Source: Deltaproteobacteria bacterium (GTDB taxonomy: Bacteria > Myxococcota > JACRCW01 > JAFGSX01). Taken from it: a DNA stretch of 44,793 nt. The notes below the pieces were generated by a model, which saw only the letters and a list, made by a program, of their open reading frames with translations, made no database searches and had not been told where the DNA came from. Location: the NCBI GenBank assembly GCA_016934455.1, contig JAFGSX010000266.1, positions 1 through 44,793 of the forward strand, given 5' to 3'. Below are positions 33,415-40,771 of the stretch, in pieces (the stretch's first letter is position 1; the number at the start of each line of letters is the position of its first letter). The position numbers and the translations under genes are program-made.

Positions 33415-35432
33415 TCCCGGGGCAGGATGCGCAGCACCTCGCTCGGCACGGTCAGCCCCTCGGACAGCAGAAACTGCGAGTAGCGCGCCAGCGAGACGAA
33501 CGAGCCGTCCTGAGCAGCCTGCCTGAGCTGGGAGGCGTTGGCCTCCTGCGCGATCGCGTCGCGCACCGCGGCCGACACCACCAGCAGCTCGAACACGCCG
33601 ACGCGCCCCTTGAACCCCTCGCCGTTGCAGGCCTTGCAGCCGGCGCCCTTGTACAGCCTGGCCGCCGGGTCGAGCGGCACTCCGGCGTGATCGAGATTCT
33701 GCCGGATCACGTCGCTGTACTGGGTCTCGACGCGGCAGCTCGGGCAGATGCGGCGCACCAGCCGCTGGTTGATCACTCCCAGCAGCGAGCCCGCCAGCAC
33801 GAACGGCTCGATCTGCATCTCGCGCAGCCGCATCACCGCGGCCACGGAGTCGTTGGTGTGAAACGAGGTCAGCACCAGGTGTCCGGTCAGCGCGGCCGAG
33901 CAGGCCAGCTTGGCGGTGGCCGCGTCGCGCGTCTCGCCGACCAGGATGATGTCCGGATCCTGGCGCAGGAAGGTGCGCATGACGTCGGTGAAACCGAGCC
34001 CGATGGCCTCGTTGACCTGCACCTGGGTGATGCCCGGCACGTCGTACTCGATCGGATCTTCGATGGTGCAGATCGCCAGCTCGGGGTTGAACCGCTCCTT
34101 GATCGCGGCGTACAGCGTGGTGGTCTTGCCCGATCCGGTCGGGCCGGTCACCAGCACCAGGCCGTTGGGGCGGTAGAAGAGCTTGCGCACCACCTGGCTC
34201 ACCTTTTCGGCGAGCACCAGGCTCTGCAGGTTTTGCTCGAGCGCGCTGCTGTCCAGGATGCGCAGCGTCACCTTCTCGCCGAACTTGGCGTTGACCGTGG
34301 CCACGCGCAGGTCAAAGCTCTTTTGCCCGAGGTCGAGCGAGATGCGGCCGTCCTGCGGCAGCCGGCGCTCGGCGATGTTGAGCGAGGCCAGCACCTTGAT
34401 GCGCGACAGCAGCGGCGCGTGCAGCGCGAACGGGATGGTGCCGTCGCGAAAGGCCAGGCGGCCGTCCACCCGGTAGCGCACCACCACCCGGTTGCGATCG
34501 GGCTCGATGTGGATGTCCGAGGCACCGCGCTCGATGGCCTCGATCAGGATGGCGTTGAACAGCTCGACCACGTCCTGGCCGGCAGCGCCCTGCTTCAGCC
34601 GGGCCTCGTCCTCGCCGCCGCCGACGCCGTGAAAGACGATCTGCCGCGACAGCGCCGCCAGGTTGAGGCGTTGGGTCTGGGTCGGCGCCGGCCGCTCGGC
34701 CGCCTGCGTCAGGTGCTTGGCGATGAACTGGTCGTAGTCTGTCTCGCTGACCGCCAGCAGCTTGATCTCGATGCCGCGCAGCACGCGGCGCAGGTCGTCG
34801 ACGCCCAGCCGGTTGGACGGATCCGGGGTAGCCACGGTGGCGATGTTGCCGGCCATAGTGATCGGGACCATGCGGTGGCGCTTGATCAGGGCCGGCGGCA
34901 CCAGCTCGAGCAGCGCCGGATCGAAGGCGATCTCGCGCAGGCTGCCGAACTCGATGCCCTGGGTCTGGTTGTGGTCCTCGAGCCGTCTGGCCAGCACCTG
35001 GGAGATGGTCAGCGCGACCTGCGGCGCGGCGTTGACCAGCTTGTAGAAGACGTCGCGCGACAGCACCAGGAGCTGGGTCTCCTCCAGCGCGCGCACGCTG
35101 GCCGACCTCTTTTCGCCGGTGACCAGCGCCATCTCGCCAAAGGCCTGGCCGCGGCCCAGCTTGGCCAGCTCGTAGGTCAGGCCGAGCGCCTTGTCGGCGG
35201 TGAAGACCGACACCATGCCGCCGACGATGAGGTACATGGCATCGCCGACGTCGCCCGCCTGAAAAAGCAGCTCGCCCGGCTTGAGCGCGCGCCTGGTGAG
35301 CTGCGCCTCGAGCTGTTTCTTGAGCTGGGGCGCGAGCGGCTGGAAGATCGCGATGCTGTCCAGGATGCTAGAACTCTCGAGGGCGCCGGTGACCACCGGC
35401 TGGGGGATGCGGACCGTGGGGACATTGCTCAT
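33411..35432 (-). CDS. PilB/GspE-type ATPase with N-terminal cyclic-nucleotide-binding domain
   Basis: This predicted 673-residue cytoplasmic ATPase powers pilus assembly or type II secretion in other systems. Residues about 25-150 are a cNMP-binding domain: GELLFQAGDVGDAMYLIVGG and FGEMALVTGEKRSASV, with the phosphate-cassette arginine present. Residues 165-245 are an MshEN/T2SSE_N-like domain. The ATPase core (about 285-600) has Walker A GPTGSGKTT (430-438), IEDPIEY (477-483), Walker B PDIILVGE (493-500) and the HIS box (GHLVLTSFHTND). A CxxC pair of pairs (CPSC ... CKAC) forms the zinc site. A ribosome site (GAGG, 6 bases upstream) precedes ATG 35432. The stop overlaps the next lipoprotein start. 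No pilin, PilC or PilM genes are in the window, so its partner system lies elsewhere. Confidence 0.95.
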   Translation of the reverse strand: MSNVPTVRIPQPVVTGALESSSILDSIAIFQPLAPQLKKQLEAQLTRRALKPGELLFQAGDVGDAMYLIVGGMVSVFTADKALGLTYELAKLGRGQAFGEMALVTGEKRSASVRALEETQLLVLSRDVFYKLVNAAPQVALTISQVLARRLEDHNQTQGIEFGSLREIAFDPALLELVPPALIKRHRMVPITMAGNIATVATPDPSNRLGVDDLRRVLRGIEIKLLAVSETDYDQFIAKHLTQAAERPAPTQTQRLNLAALSRQIVFHGVGGGEDEARLKQGAAGQDVVELFNAILIEAIERGASDIHIEPDRNRVVVRYRVDGRLAFRDGTIPFALHAPLLSRIKVLASLNIAERRLPQDGRISLDLGQKSFDLRVATVNAKFGEKVTLRILDSSALEQNLQSLVLAEKVSQVVRKLFYRPNGLVLVTGPTGSGKTTTLYAAIKERFNPELAICTIEDPIEYDVPGITQVQVNEAIGLGFTDVMRTFLRQDPDIILVGETRDAATAKLACSAALTGHLVLTSFHTNDSVAAVMRLREMQIEPFVLAGSLLGVINQRLVRRICPSCRVETQYSDVIRQNLDHAGVPLDPAARLYKGAGCKACNGEGFKGRVGVFELLVVSAAVRDAIAQEANASQLRQAAQDGSFVSLARYSQFLLSEGLTVPSEVLRILPRE

Positions 35433-35593
35433 GGCGACCTCGGTGGGCGCCGTGGATCGATCAGGCGCCAAACAGCGCAAGAAATAGCGCAAATGCCGGC
35501 GTAACGAACCGGTTTTCTGCGGATCCCGGATCGGCGTCGGTCACCTGACCGAGGAGCGAGCAACTAATCGCCGTGAACGCCGATATATTGTCA

Positions 35594-35602
35594 TGGTATA
35601 AG
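35594..35602 (+). promoter_or_regulatory. candidate extended -10 promoter for the 369-residue protein
   Basis: TGGTATAAG matches an extended -10 (TGN TATAAT, one mismatch) in an unusually AT-rich stretch of the 232-base divergent gap. It lies about 62 bases upstream of ATG 35665. No convincing -35 is seen, which fits an extended -10. Confidence 0.45.
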
Positions 35603-35664
35603 AGGGGCGCGCAGAGAGCCTCATCGGTGTCCTTCACGCGCTGGGGGACACAAAAGGAGTCGCG

Positions 35665-36774
35665 ATGATTAGCAGCAGCGGGATTGACGGGCGCGGCGGT
35701 CTCCAGATCACCCAGATGCTCACCTCCCTAGGCCTGCCCACAAACCTGGGCGACCTGATGGGGACGCGCGTCGGTTCAGCCCAGACCCAGTTGCAGATCT
35801 ACATGCGGACCATGGGCAACGTGGCCAACTTCACGCCCCAGCAGCTCGACTCGTTCTTCGGGCGCAACCTGGCAGCGTCGCAGTCGGTACCCGCGCCCTA
35901 CGATGTGCTTGCCCAGAATCGCCAGCTCTACGGGTCGACCTACTACTCGTCGTGGAGCTTTGCCAACGCCACATCTCAGGGCACGATGTTCGCCAGCAGC
36001 CTTCAGTACGCGATCAACTCGGATCCGCGCATGCAGCAGCGGCTCAACGCGGTGGCCGGCGGCACGGTGCTGGCCGATGGCCGAGCCGACGGCTTTGTCA
36101 CGGTGCAGCGCTACACGCCCTACACCAACGTGGCTCCCTACACCCCCGCGATCGCCTCCAACTCTACGTCCTCTGGCATCTACGGCTCGCTGGCCCAGCT
36201 CGAGAACAACATCCTCAACTTGGCCGGCAGCATGGTCAATGGTGGAGCCAATTCTCCCAACTGGACTCTCAGCAACCCCAGTACCCAGCAGCTCGCGGCC
36301 GGCATGGGCATGACCCCGCCGTTCGCATTCGAGGATCTGCTCTACCTGATGATGATGCAGTACGGGCAGAACAAGGAAAAAGACATCATCGGCAAGATGA
36401 ACGAGCTTTCGCAAAACGCTGGCCAGGGCACCCAGCCGACGTCGGGATATTATCCGAACTACGCCGGCACCGGGCAGGTCGGCAACGCCCCCTACGGTGG
36501 ACTGGTCGGCGGGCCGGTCGGCGGCACCTACGCTGTCTCGCCGCAGGCTTTGACCCAGTACATGGGCGCTCAGTCCGCTGCCTCGAGCGGCGCCACCGGC
36601 GCCACCGGCAGCACGAGCGGCGCCTTCGGCGATACCAGCACTTCGTCGGATACCCTCAAGCAGATGCAGCTTCAGAAGCTGATGGAAGATCTCAAGAAGA
36701 TGTACGAGATGCTGTCCAACGTGATGAAGTCGATGCACGACATGCAGATGACGGCCATCCGCAACCTGAAGTAG
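35665..36774 (+). CDS. Gln/Ser/Gly/Asn-rich protein of unknown function
   Basis: This 369-residue protein has no signal peptide or membrane helix. Residues 1-110 contain short helices (LQITQMLTSLGLPTNLGDLM, FTPQQLDSFFGRNLA). 140-230 is polar (YTPYTNVAPYTPAIASNSTS), 230-330 is Gly/Tyr/Ser/Thr/Ala-rich and low in charge, and 330-369 is a basic, Met-rich helix (MQLQKLMEDLKKMYEMLSN). The style recalls secreted or phase-separating or structural proteins, and perhaps substrates of a type III or IV-pilus-like export route, but I recognise no family. It has a strong ribosome site AAGGAG (35654-35659), an AT-rich extended -10 and a strong terminator, so it is probably a separately and highly transcribed unit. 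It is flanked by two cyclic-nucleotide-domain genes. Confidence 0.8.
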   Translation: MISSSGIDGRGGLQITQMLTSLGLPTNLGDLMGTRVGSAQTQLQIYMRTMGNVANFTPQQLDSFFGRNLAASQSVPAPYDVLAQNRQLYGSTYYSSWSFANATSQGTMFASSLQYAINSDPRMQQRLNAVAGGTVLADGRADGFVTVQRYTPYTNVAPYTPAIASNSTSSGIYGSLAQLENNILNLAGSMVNGGANSPNWTLSNPSTQQLAAGMGMTPPFAFEDLLYLMMMQYGQNKEKDIIGKMNELSQNAGQGTQPTSGYYPNYAGTGQVGNAPYGGLVGGPVGGTYAVSPQALTQYMGAQSAASSGATGATGSTSGAFGDTSTSSDTLKQMQLQKLMEDLKKMYEMLSNVMKSMHDMQMTAIRNLK

Positions 36775-36797
36775 CGCGCCCGTCGATCCAGGACTGC

Positions 36798-36830
36798 AAG
36801 ACGCCGCTCGCGAGAGCGGCGTCTTTGTTA
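36798..36830 (+). terminator. Rho-independent terminator of the 369-residue protein gene
   Basis: A 12-base perfect stem (AAGACGCCGCTC pairing with GAGCGGCGTCTT) with a GCGA tetraloop is followed by TGTT. The hairpin starts 24 bases after the stop codon. Its far end overlaps the TAA (36828-36830) of the convergent minus-strand gene, so the hairpin could also end that transcript, although the T-run there is short. Confidence 0.88.
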
Positions 36831-38357
36831 TGTGCGCACGTTGGATTGCCGCAGCCGCTCGGCCAGGGTCTTGGCGAACAGCCGGTAGATGCACAGCGCC
36901 GCGGTCTCGTGTCCGTACAGGTACTGGTCAAAGCGCTCGTGCGAGATGAACAGCGCGCGCACCGGCGTGGCGGCGACCACGCGCGCCGAGGTGGCGGCGT
37001 CGTCGACCAGCGACATCTCGCCGACGTAGGCGCCGGCGTGTAGCGTGGCCAGCGGGGTGGCGGCGCTGCCCTCGACCCGCAGCACCTGCACGTCGCCGGC
37101 CAGGATCACGGTCAGCCCGTCGCCGCGCACGCCCTGCTCGATGATGGTGGCGTTGCTGGTAAAGGTGACCTCCTGGCACATGCGATAGAGGTCCTTCATG
37201 TCGACCAGCGTCAGCTCGCCGAAGATCGGGATCGCCTTGAGCTGGGCGTAGGGATCGATGGCAGGCGCCTGCCCGCTCGCCCGCTCGGCAAAGGGATCGA
37301 TCAGCGACGAGAAGGGATCGCTGCTGGGCGTGGCTGCCGGCGGGATCTGGAAGGCCGCGGCGGCGGCCTGGATCGGCGCGGCCGCGGGCGCCGGCGCAGC
37401 TACCGCGTGGATGGCCGGCATCGCGGCGAAGGTGATCGGCCGGGGCGCGCTGGCCGGTGGCAGCACGGTACCGGTGATCACGGCGCCGGCAGGTGCGGCG
37501 GCGAGCGGTGCACCCTCGACGGCCGGCGGTGAGGCCTGCGCCGGCAGCACCCGCTGGTCGCCGACGCTGCGGCCGCCGAGCTGCTCCTGGATGCGCGCGC
37601 GCACCAGGTTGGCCTGATCGTAGCGGCCCAGCCCCTCGAGCAGGCGCGCCAGCCGCTGGTACAGGCCGGTGTGGTTGCGCGCGGCCGGGCACTGGCGCAC
37701 CGTGTCGATCACGATCTGCGCGGCCTGATCCATGTGGCCGTAGCGCTCGAGCAGATCGGCCAGCCGCTCGACCGCAGGCACGCGCTGCGCGTCGTCGATC
37801 GGCACCAGCCGCAGCATCTCGACCTCGCCGCGCATGTTGGCCGTCTGCTGGTAGACCTGGGCCGCCTGCCAGAACCGCTGCTGGCGCGCCAGGCACTCGG
37901 CCAGCGCATCCGATGGGCCCGACTGCTGGTGCAGCTCGAGCGCGGCGCCGAGCTGGCCCGCGCGTTCGAGCGCGGCCGCAGCGCGCACCAGGTCGCCGCT
38001 GCGCTGGTGGCAGCGGGCGGCCGAGGCGAAGTCCGAAGCCTGCTCGAAGCTGCGCGCCGCCTGGGCAAAGTCCTTGGCCAGCTCGAAGACGTGACCGGCC
38101 GAGGCAAAGTCGCGGGCCTGGGCGAACATGGCCGCCAGATGTTTCTGCGTCGACGACGAGGCGCTCTTGGCCTCGGCCAGCAGCTCCTTGGCGACCGTGG
38201 CGCCGGTCTCCTCGTACAGCCGCGCCGCGGCCTCGACCTCGCCGCGCGCGATGTGGCCGCGCAGGAACTGAACCACCTTGCTGGTGGCGACGAAGGCGCC
38301 GCTGTCGTCGGCGCCGTCGACGAACTCGAACTCCATCTCTCCCGCCCAGCGGGCCAT
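36828..38357 (-). CDS. TPR-like repeat protein with degenerate cyclic-nucleotide-binding domain
   Basis: This 509-residue cytoplasmic protein has helical repeats with TPR/SEL-like periodicity (about 30-245: GHIARGEVEAAARLYEETGA, AGHVFELAKDFAQAARSFEQ, CHQRSGDLVRAAAALERAGQ). A Pro/Ala-rich linker (about 265-365) follows. A cNMP-binding fold ends the protein (about 375-500), with IIEQGVRGDGLTVILAGDVQVL and YVGEMSLVDDAATSARVV. The phosphate-binding cassette lacks the canonical arginine (T in place of R), so it probably does not bind a nucleotide as such. An excellent ribosome site (GGAGG) precedes ATG 38357. Convergent with the unknown protein; its stop is in the terminator stem. It may be a partner of the PilB-like ATPase, which has an intact version of this domain. 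Confidence 0.87.
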   Translation of the reverse strand: MARWAGEMEFEFVDGADDSGAFVATSKVVQFLRGHIARGEVEAAARLYEETGATVAKELLAEAKSASSSTQKHLAAMFAQARDFASAGHVFELAKDFAQAARSFEQASDFASAARCHQRSGDLVRAAAALERAGQLGAALELHQQSGPSDALAECLARQQRFWQAAQVYQQTANMRGEVEMLRLVPIDDAQRVPAVERLADLLERYGHMDQAAQIVIDTVRQCPAARNHTGLYQRLARLLEGLGRYDQANLVRARIQEQLGGRSVGDQRVLPAQASPPAVEGAPLAAAPAGAVITGTVLPPASAPRPITFAAMPAIHAVAAPAPAAAPIQAAAAAFQIPPAATPSSDPFSSLIDPFAERASGQAPAIDPYAQLKAIPIFGELTLVDMKDLYRMCQEVTFTSNATIIEQGVRGDGLTVILAGDVQVLRVEGSAATPLATLHAGAYVGEMSLVDDAATSARVVAATPVRALFISHERFDQYLYGHETAALCIYRLFAKTLAERLRQSNVRT

Positions 38358-38517
38358 GGCCGACCTCCGTCCAAGCCTCGAACGAGCGCGCATTATCCCC
38401 GGTCGCCCGGGCCGTGCCAAGCGCAGCCGCAGCGCGCTGACCGGTCGACGCCGTCGGCCCGCCCGGAGTATCATGACCGTAGGGCAATCCGACAAGGCGG
38501 CTCGACGGAGGCCAGCG

Positions 38518-40161
38518 ATGATCAAGAAGAGTGTCCCGGTGGCAGCGGCGCTGTTGGGCCTTGCCGTCCTGATTCGCTTCTCGGCCTGCAACTGCTCGCC
38601 CGGCGCCGCGGCCGGCTCCCCCTGCGAGACGGCTGCGGACTGCGCCGGCGACCTGGTGTGCGACCCGGCCACCCACACCTGCGCCGACCTGAGGTGCACC
38701 GGCCACGCCGACTGCGGACGCGGCGCCTACTGCAGCGGCGACCACTGCGTCGACAACCGGGTCGGCGGCCCGTGCCAGGTCGATCTCAACTGCGTGGCCG
38801 GCGAAACCTGCATCAACGGCACCTGCGGTCCGATCGCCGGCCCGGGCGGGAGCTGCGACAGCGCCGAGGATTGCACGGCGCCGCTGATCTGCAACCCGCA
38901 GACGGACACCTGCGTCGACAGCCTCGCCTGCACCACCCACGCGGACTGCGGTCCGGCCGCCCACTGCACGGCCGACGGCGTGTGCGAACGCAGCGTCACC
39001 GAGAGCCCGTGCGACGACGACACGCAGTGCCTGGCCAGCGATCAGTGCATCGGCGTGGTGTGCGTGCCGGACGAGTGCGAGGGGCAGGCTTTTTCGGCCG
39101 ATCGGGTGCCTGCCAACGTGATGATCGTGCTCGACCGGTCGAGCAGCATGACCCAGAACATCGGCTCCGACGGCAGCAAGTGGAACGTCGCGAAGGCCGC
39201 CATCGCGCAGATGCTGGCGGCGCACGGCTCCGAGATCCGGTTTGGCCTCAACCTGTTCCCGGGCACCAACCAGTCGTGCGAGGGCGCCCCCACCTGCCAG
39301 CCGAGCCCAAACAACAATCCCGCCGACTATGGCTTTGTCCCCGTCGACATCGGCGACAACACGGCGAGCACGATCGATAACTATCTCGCCAACACCGGCA
39401 CCTGCAACGCGCGCACCCCGGCGGCCGAGGATCTGCAGTTGCTGCGCAGCTACGACGGGCTCAAGGACACGACGCGAGGCAACTACATCCTGCTGGTGAC
39501 CGACGGCCAGGCCAACTGCAACGATCCGGTGCCCCAGGTCGAAGCGCTGTACGCTCAGGTTCCGTCGGTGCACACCTTCGTGGTCGGTTTCGGCAGCGGG
39601 GTCGATCGGAGCCAGTTGACGGCCATGGCCATCGCCGGCGGAACGGCGCGGCCCCAGACCCCCAACTACTACCAGGCCGACGACGCCGCATCGCTCAACG
39701 ACGCCTTTGCCGCCATCGCCGGCGCCGTGCTCGGCTGCGAGTACTCGCTGGTCGGCGTGGCCACGGATCCAGATCAACTGACCATCTACTTCAACGGCGT
39801 GCGCGTGCCCCGCGATCCCTCCGGCGTGACGGGCTGGGAATACTACCCGGCGACGGGGCGACTGACCTTCTCCGGCAATGCCTGCATCGCGCTGCAGCAC
39901 GGCGTGGTCACCGATCTCACCATCGTCTACGGTTGCCCGCTCGAGCAACCGGCCAAGCCGGACGGCGGCACGCCGCGCGATGCGGGCCCGGGGACCGATG
40001 CCAGCGGCAGCCGCTGCAATGACCGCTGCATTCACCCGTGCGGCAACTGGGCGTGCCTGCTGCCGGAAGGCGTGTGCGGCCCGTGCGAGGGCGACGGCGA
40101 CTGCTGCCCCAACTCGGTCTGCCTGATCGACGAGGGTATCTGCCTGGTGGTCGGCGGCTGA
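38518..40161 (+). CDS. Cys-rich VWA-domain protein, probable lipoprotein
   Basis: This 547-residue protein has a signal-like N-terminus with a possible lipobox (FSAC, Cys24). Residues 35-190 hold several Cys-rich units of the type seen in the lipoprotein cluster (CETAADCAGDLVC, CTGHADCGRGAYC, CDSAEDCTAPLIC). Residues about 200-375 are a von Willebrand A fold with the metal-ion-dependent adhesion site VLDRSSSM (Asp206, Ser208, Ser210) and VTDGQAN. The C-terminal part (about 380-547) is another beta-rich region ending in a further Cys-rich section (CNDRCIHPCGNWAC). Such proteins often bind or adhere. A ribosome site (GGAGG, 38507-38511) precedes ATG 38518. The open frame extends upstream, but this start is far better. 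Confidence 0.9.
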   Translation: MIKKSVPVAAALLGLAVLIRFSACNCSPGAAAGSPCETAADCAGDLVCDPATHTCADLRCTGHADCGRGAYCSGDHCVDNRVGGPCQVDLNCVAGETCINGTCGPIAGPGGSCDSAEDCTAPLICNPQTDTCVDSLACTTHADCGPAAHCTADGVCERSVTESPCDDDTQCLASDQCIGVVCVPDECEGQAFSADRVPANVMIVLDRSSSMTQNIGSDGSKWNVAKAAIAQMLAAHGSEIRFGLNLFPGTNQSCEGAPTCQPSPNNNPADYGFVPVDIGDNTASTIDNYLANTGTCNARTPAAEDLQLLRSYDGLKDTTRGNYILLVTDGQANCNDPVPQVEALYAQVPSVHTFVVGFGSGVDRSQLTAMAIAGGTARPQTPNYYQADDAASLNDAFAAIAGAVLGCEYSLVGVATDPDQLTIYFNGVRVPRDPSGVTGWEYYPATGRLTFSGNACIALQHGVVTDLTIVYGCPLEQPAKPDGGTPRDAGPGTDASGSRCNDRCIHPCGNWACLLPEGVCGPCEGDGDCCPNSVCLIDEGICLVVGG

Positions 40162-40262
40162 GCCGGGGCCTCGCTGCGACCCGATCGGCGCCGCTGATAC
40201 CGCTTGAACCCTTTGCCGGTAGAGCGGCTCTCACCCGGCGCGGACCGGTCACCGGAGCAGCC

Positions 40263-40646
40263 ATGGCATCCTGGCTCAAATCTTTGTTTTCACCAAAGAA
40301 AGTCGTGCAACCGGTCTCGCTGACCGACCAGAACTTTGCCCAGGAGGTGCTGCAATCGAAGCTGCCGGTGCTGGTCGATGTCTGGTCGGACGGCTGCGCG
40401 CCCTGCATGCAGCTCGAACCCATCGTCATGGATCTGGCCGCGCGCTACGAGGGCCGCCTCAAGGTGGCCGAGCTGCACGCGAGCCGCGCCCCGCGCACGC
40501 TGGCGCGGCTGGGCGTGCGCGGCACGCCGACCGTGCTCTATTTCAAGGCCGGGCGCGAGGTGGAGCGCGTCGTCGGCTTTCGCGGCAGCCTGTACCACCG
40601 GGACTTCATCGAGAACGAGCTGCTGGAGGCCGGGGCTGCGGTCTGA
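40263..40646 (+). CDS. thioredoxin-like protein
   Basis: This 127-residue cytoplasmic thioredoxin has the family pattern: LPVLVDVWSDGCAPCMQLEP (34-53, CAPC in place of the usual CGPC, and WSDG where WAxW is common), then LKVAELHASRAPRTLARLGV, RGTPTVLYFKAG (cis-Pro at about 92) and a C-terminal helix. It probably reduces disulfides in the cytoplasm. The N-terminus (MASWLKSLFSPKKVVQPV) adds about 18 residues before the fold and may be a weak anchor. A ribosome site (CGGAGCAG) precedes ATG 40263. The 101 bases before and 125 after show no other gene. Confidence 0.93.
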   Translation: MASWLKSLFSPKKVVQPVSLTDQNFAQEVLQSKLPVLVDVWSDGCAPCMQLEPIVMDLAARYEGRLKVAELHASRAPRTLARLGVRGTPTVLYFKAGREVERVVGFRGSLYHRDFIENELLEAGAAV

Positions 40647-40699
40647 GTCGAGATCCGACGGGGCGCGCGGCGGAATGTGGCGTCGGCCGGGATGACCCG

Positions 40700-40729
40700 T
40701 TGACTTGCAGTCCAAGCCGCGGCTAGCGT
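40700..40729 (+). promoter_or_regulatory. candidate sigma-70-like promoter for the DUF4178 operon
   Basis: TTGACT (40700-40705) is followed, after an 18-base spacer, by TAGCGT (40724-40729). The -35 is good and the -10 is weak. It is 43 bases upstream of the operon's first GTG. Confidence 0.4.
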
Positions 40730-40771
40730 CGGGGACAGCCGCGGTGGGCGCCGCGGCCGGGAGCCCGCGAC

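Noticed and set aside
36928..40035. A long antisense open frame on the minus strand covering the VWA gene and the TPR/cNMP gene
   Set aside because: It runs antisense to the VWA gene and through another frame of the TPR gene; the amino acid make-up is Arg/Ala-rich with no domain, as expected for high-GC shadow frames.
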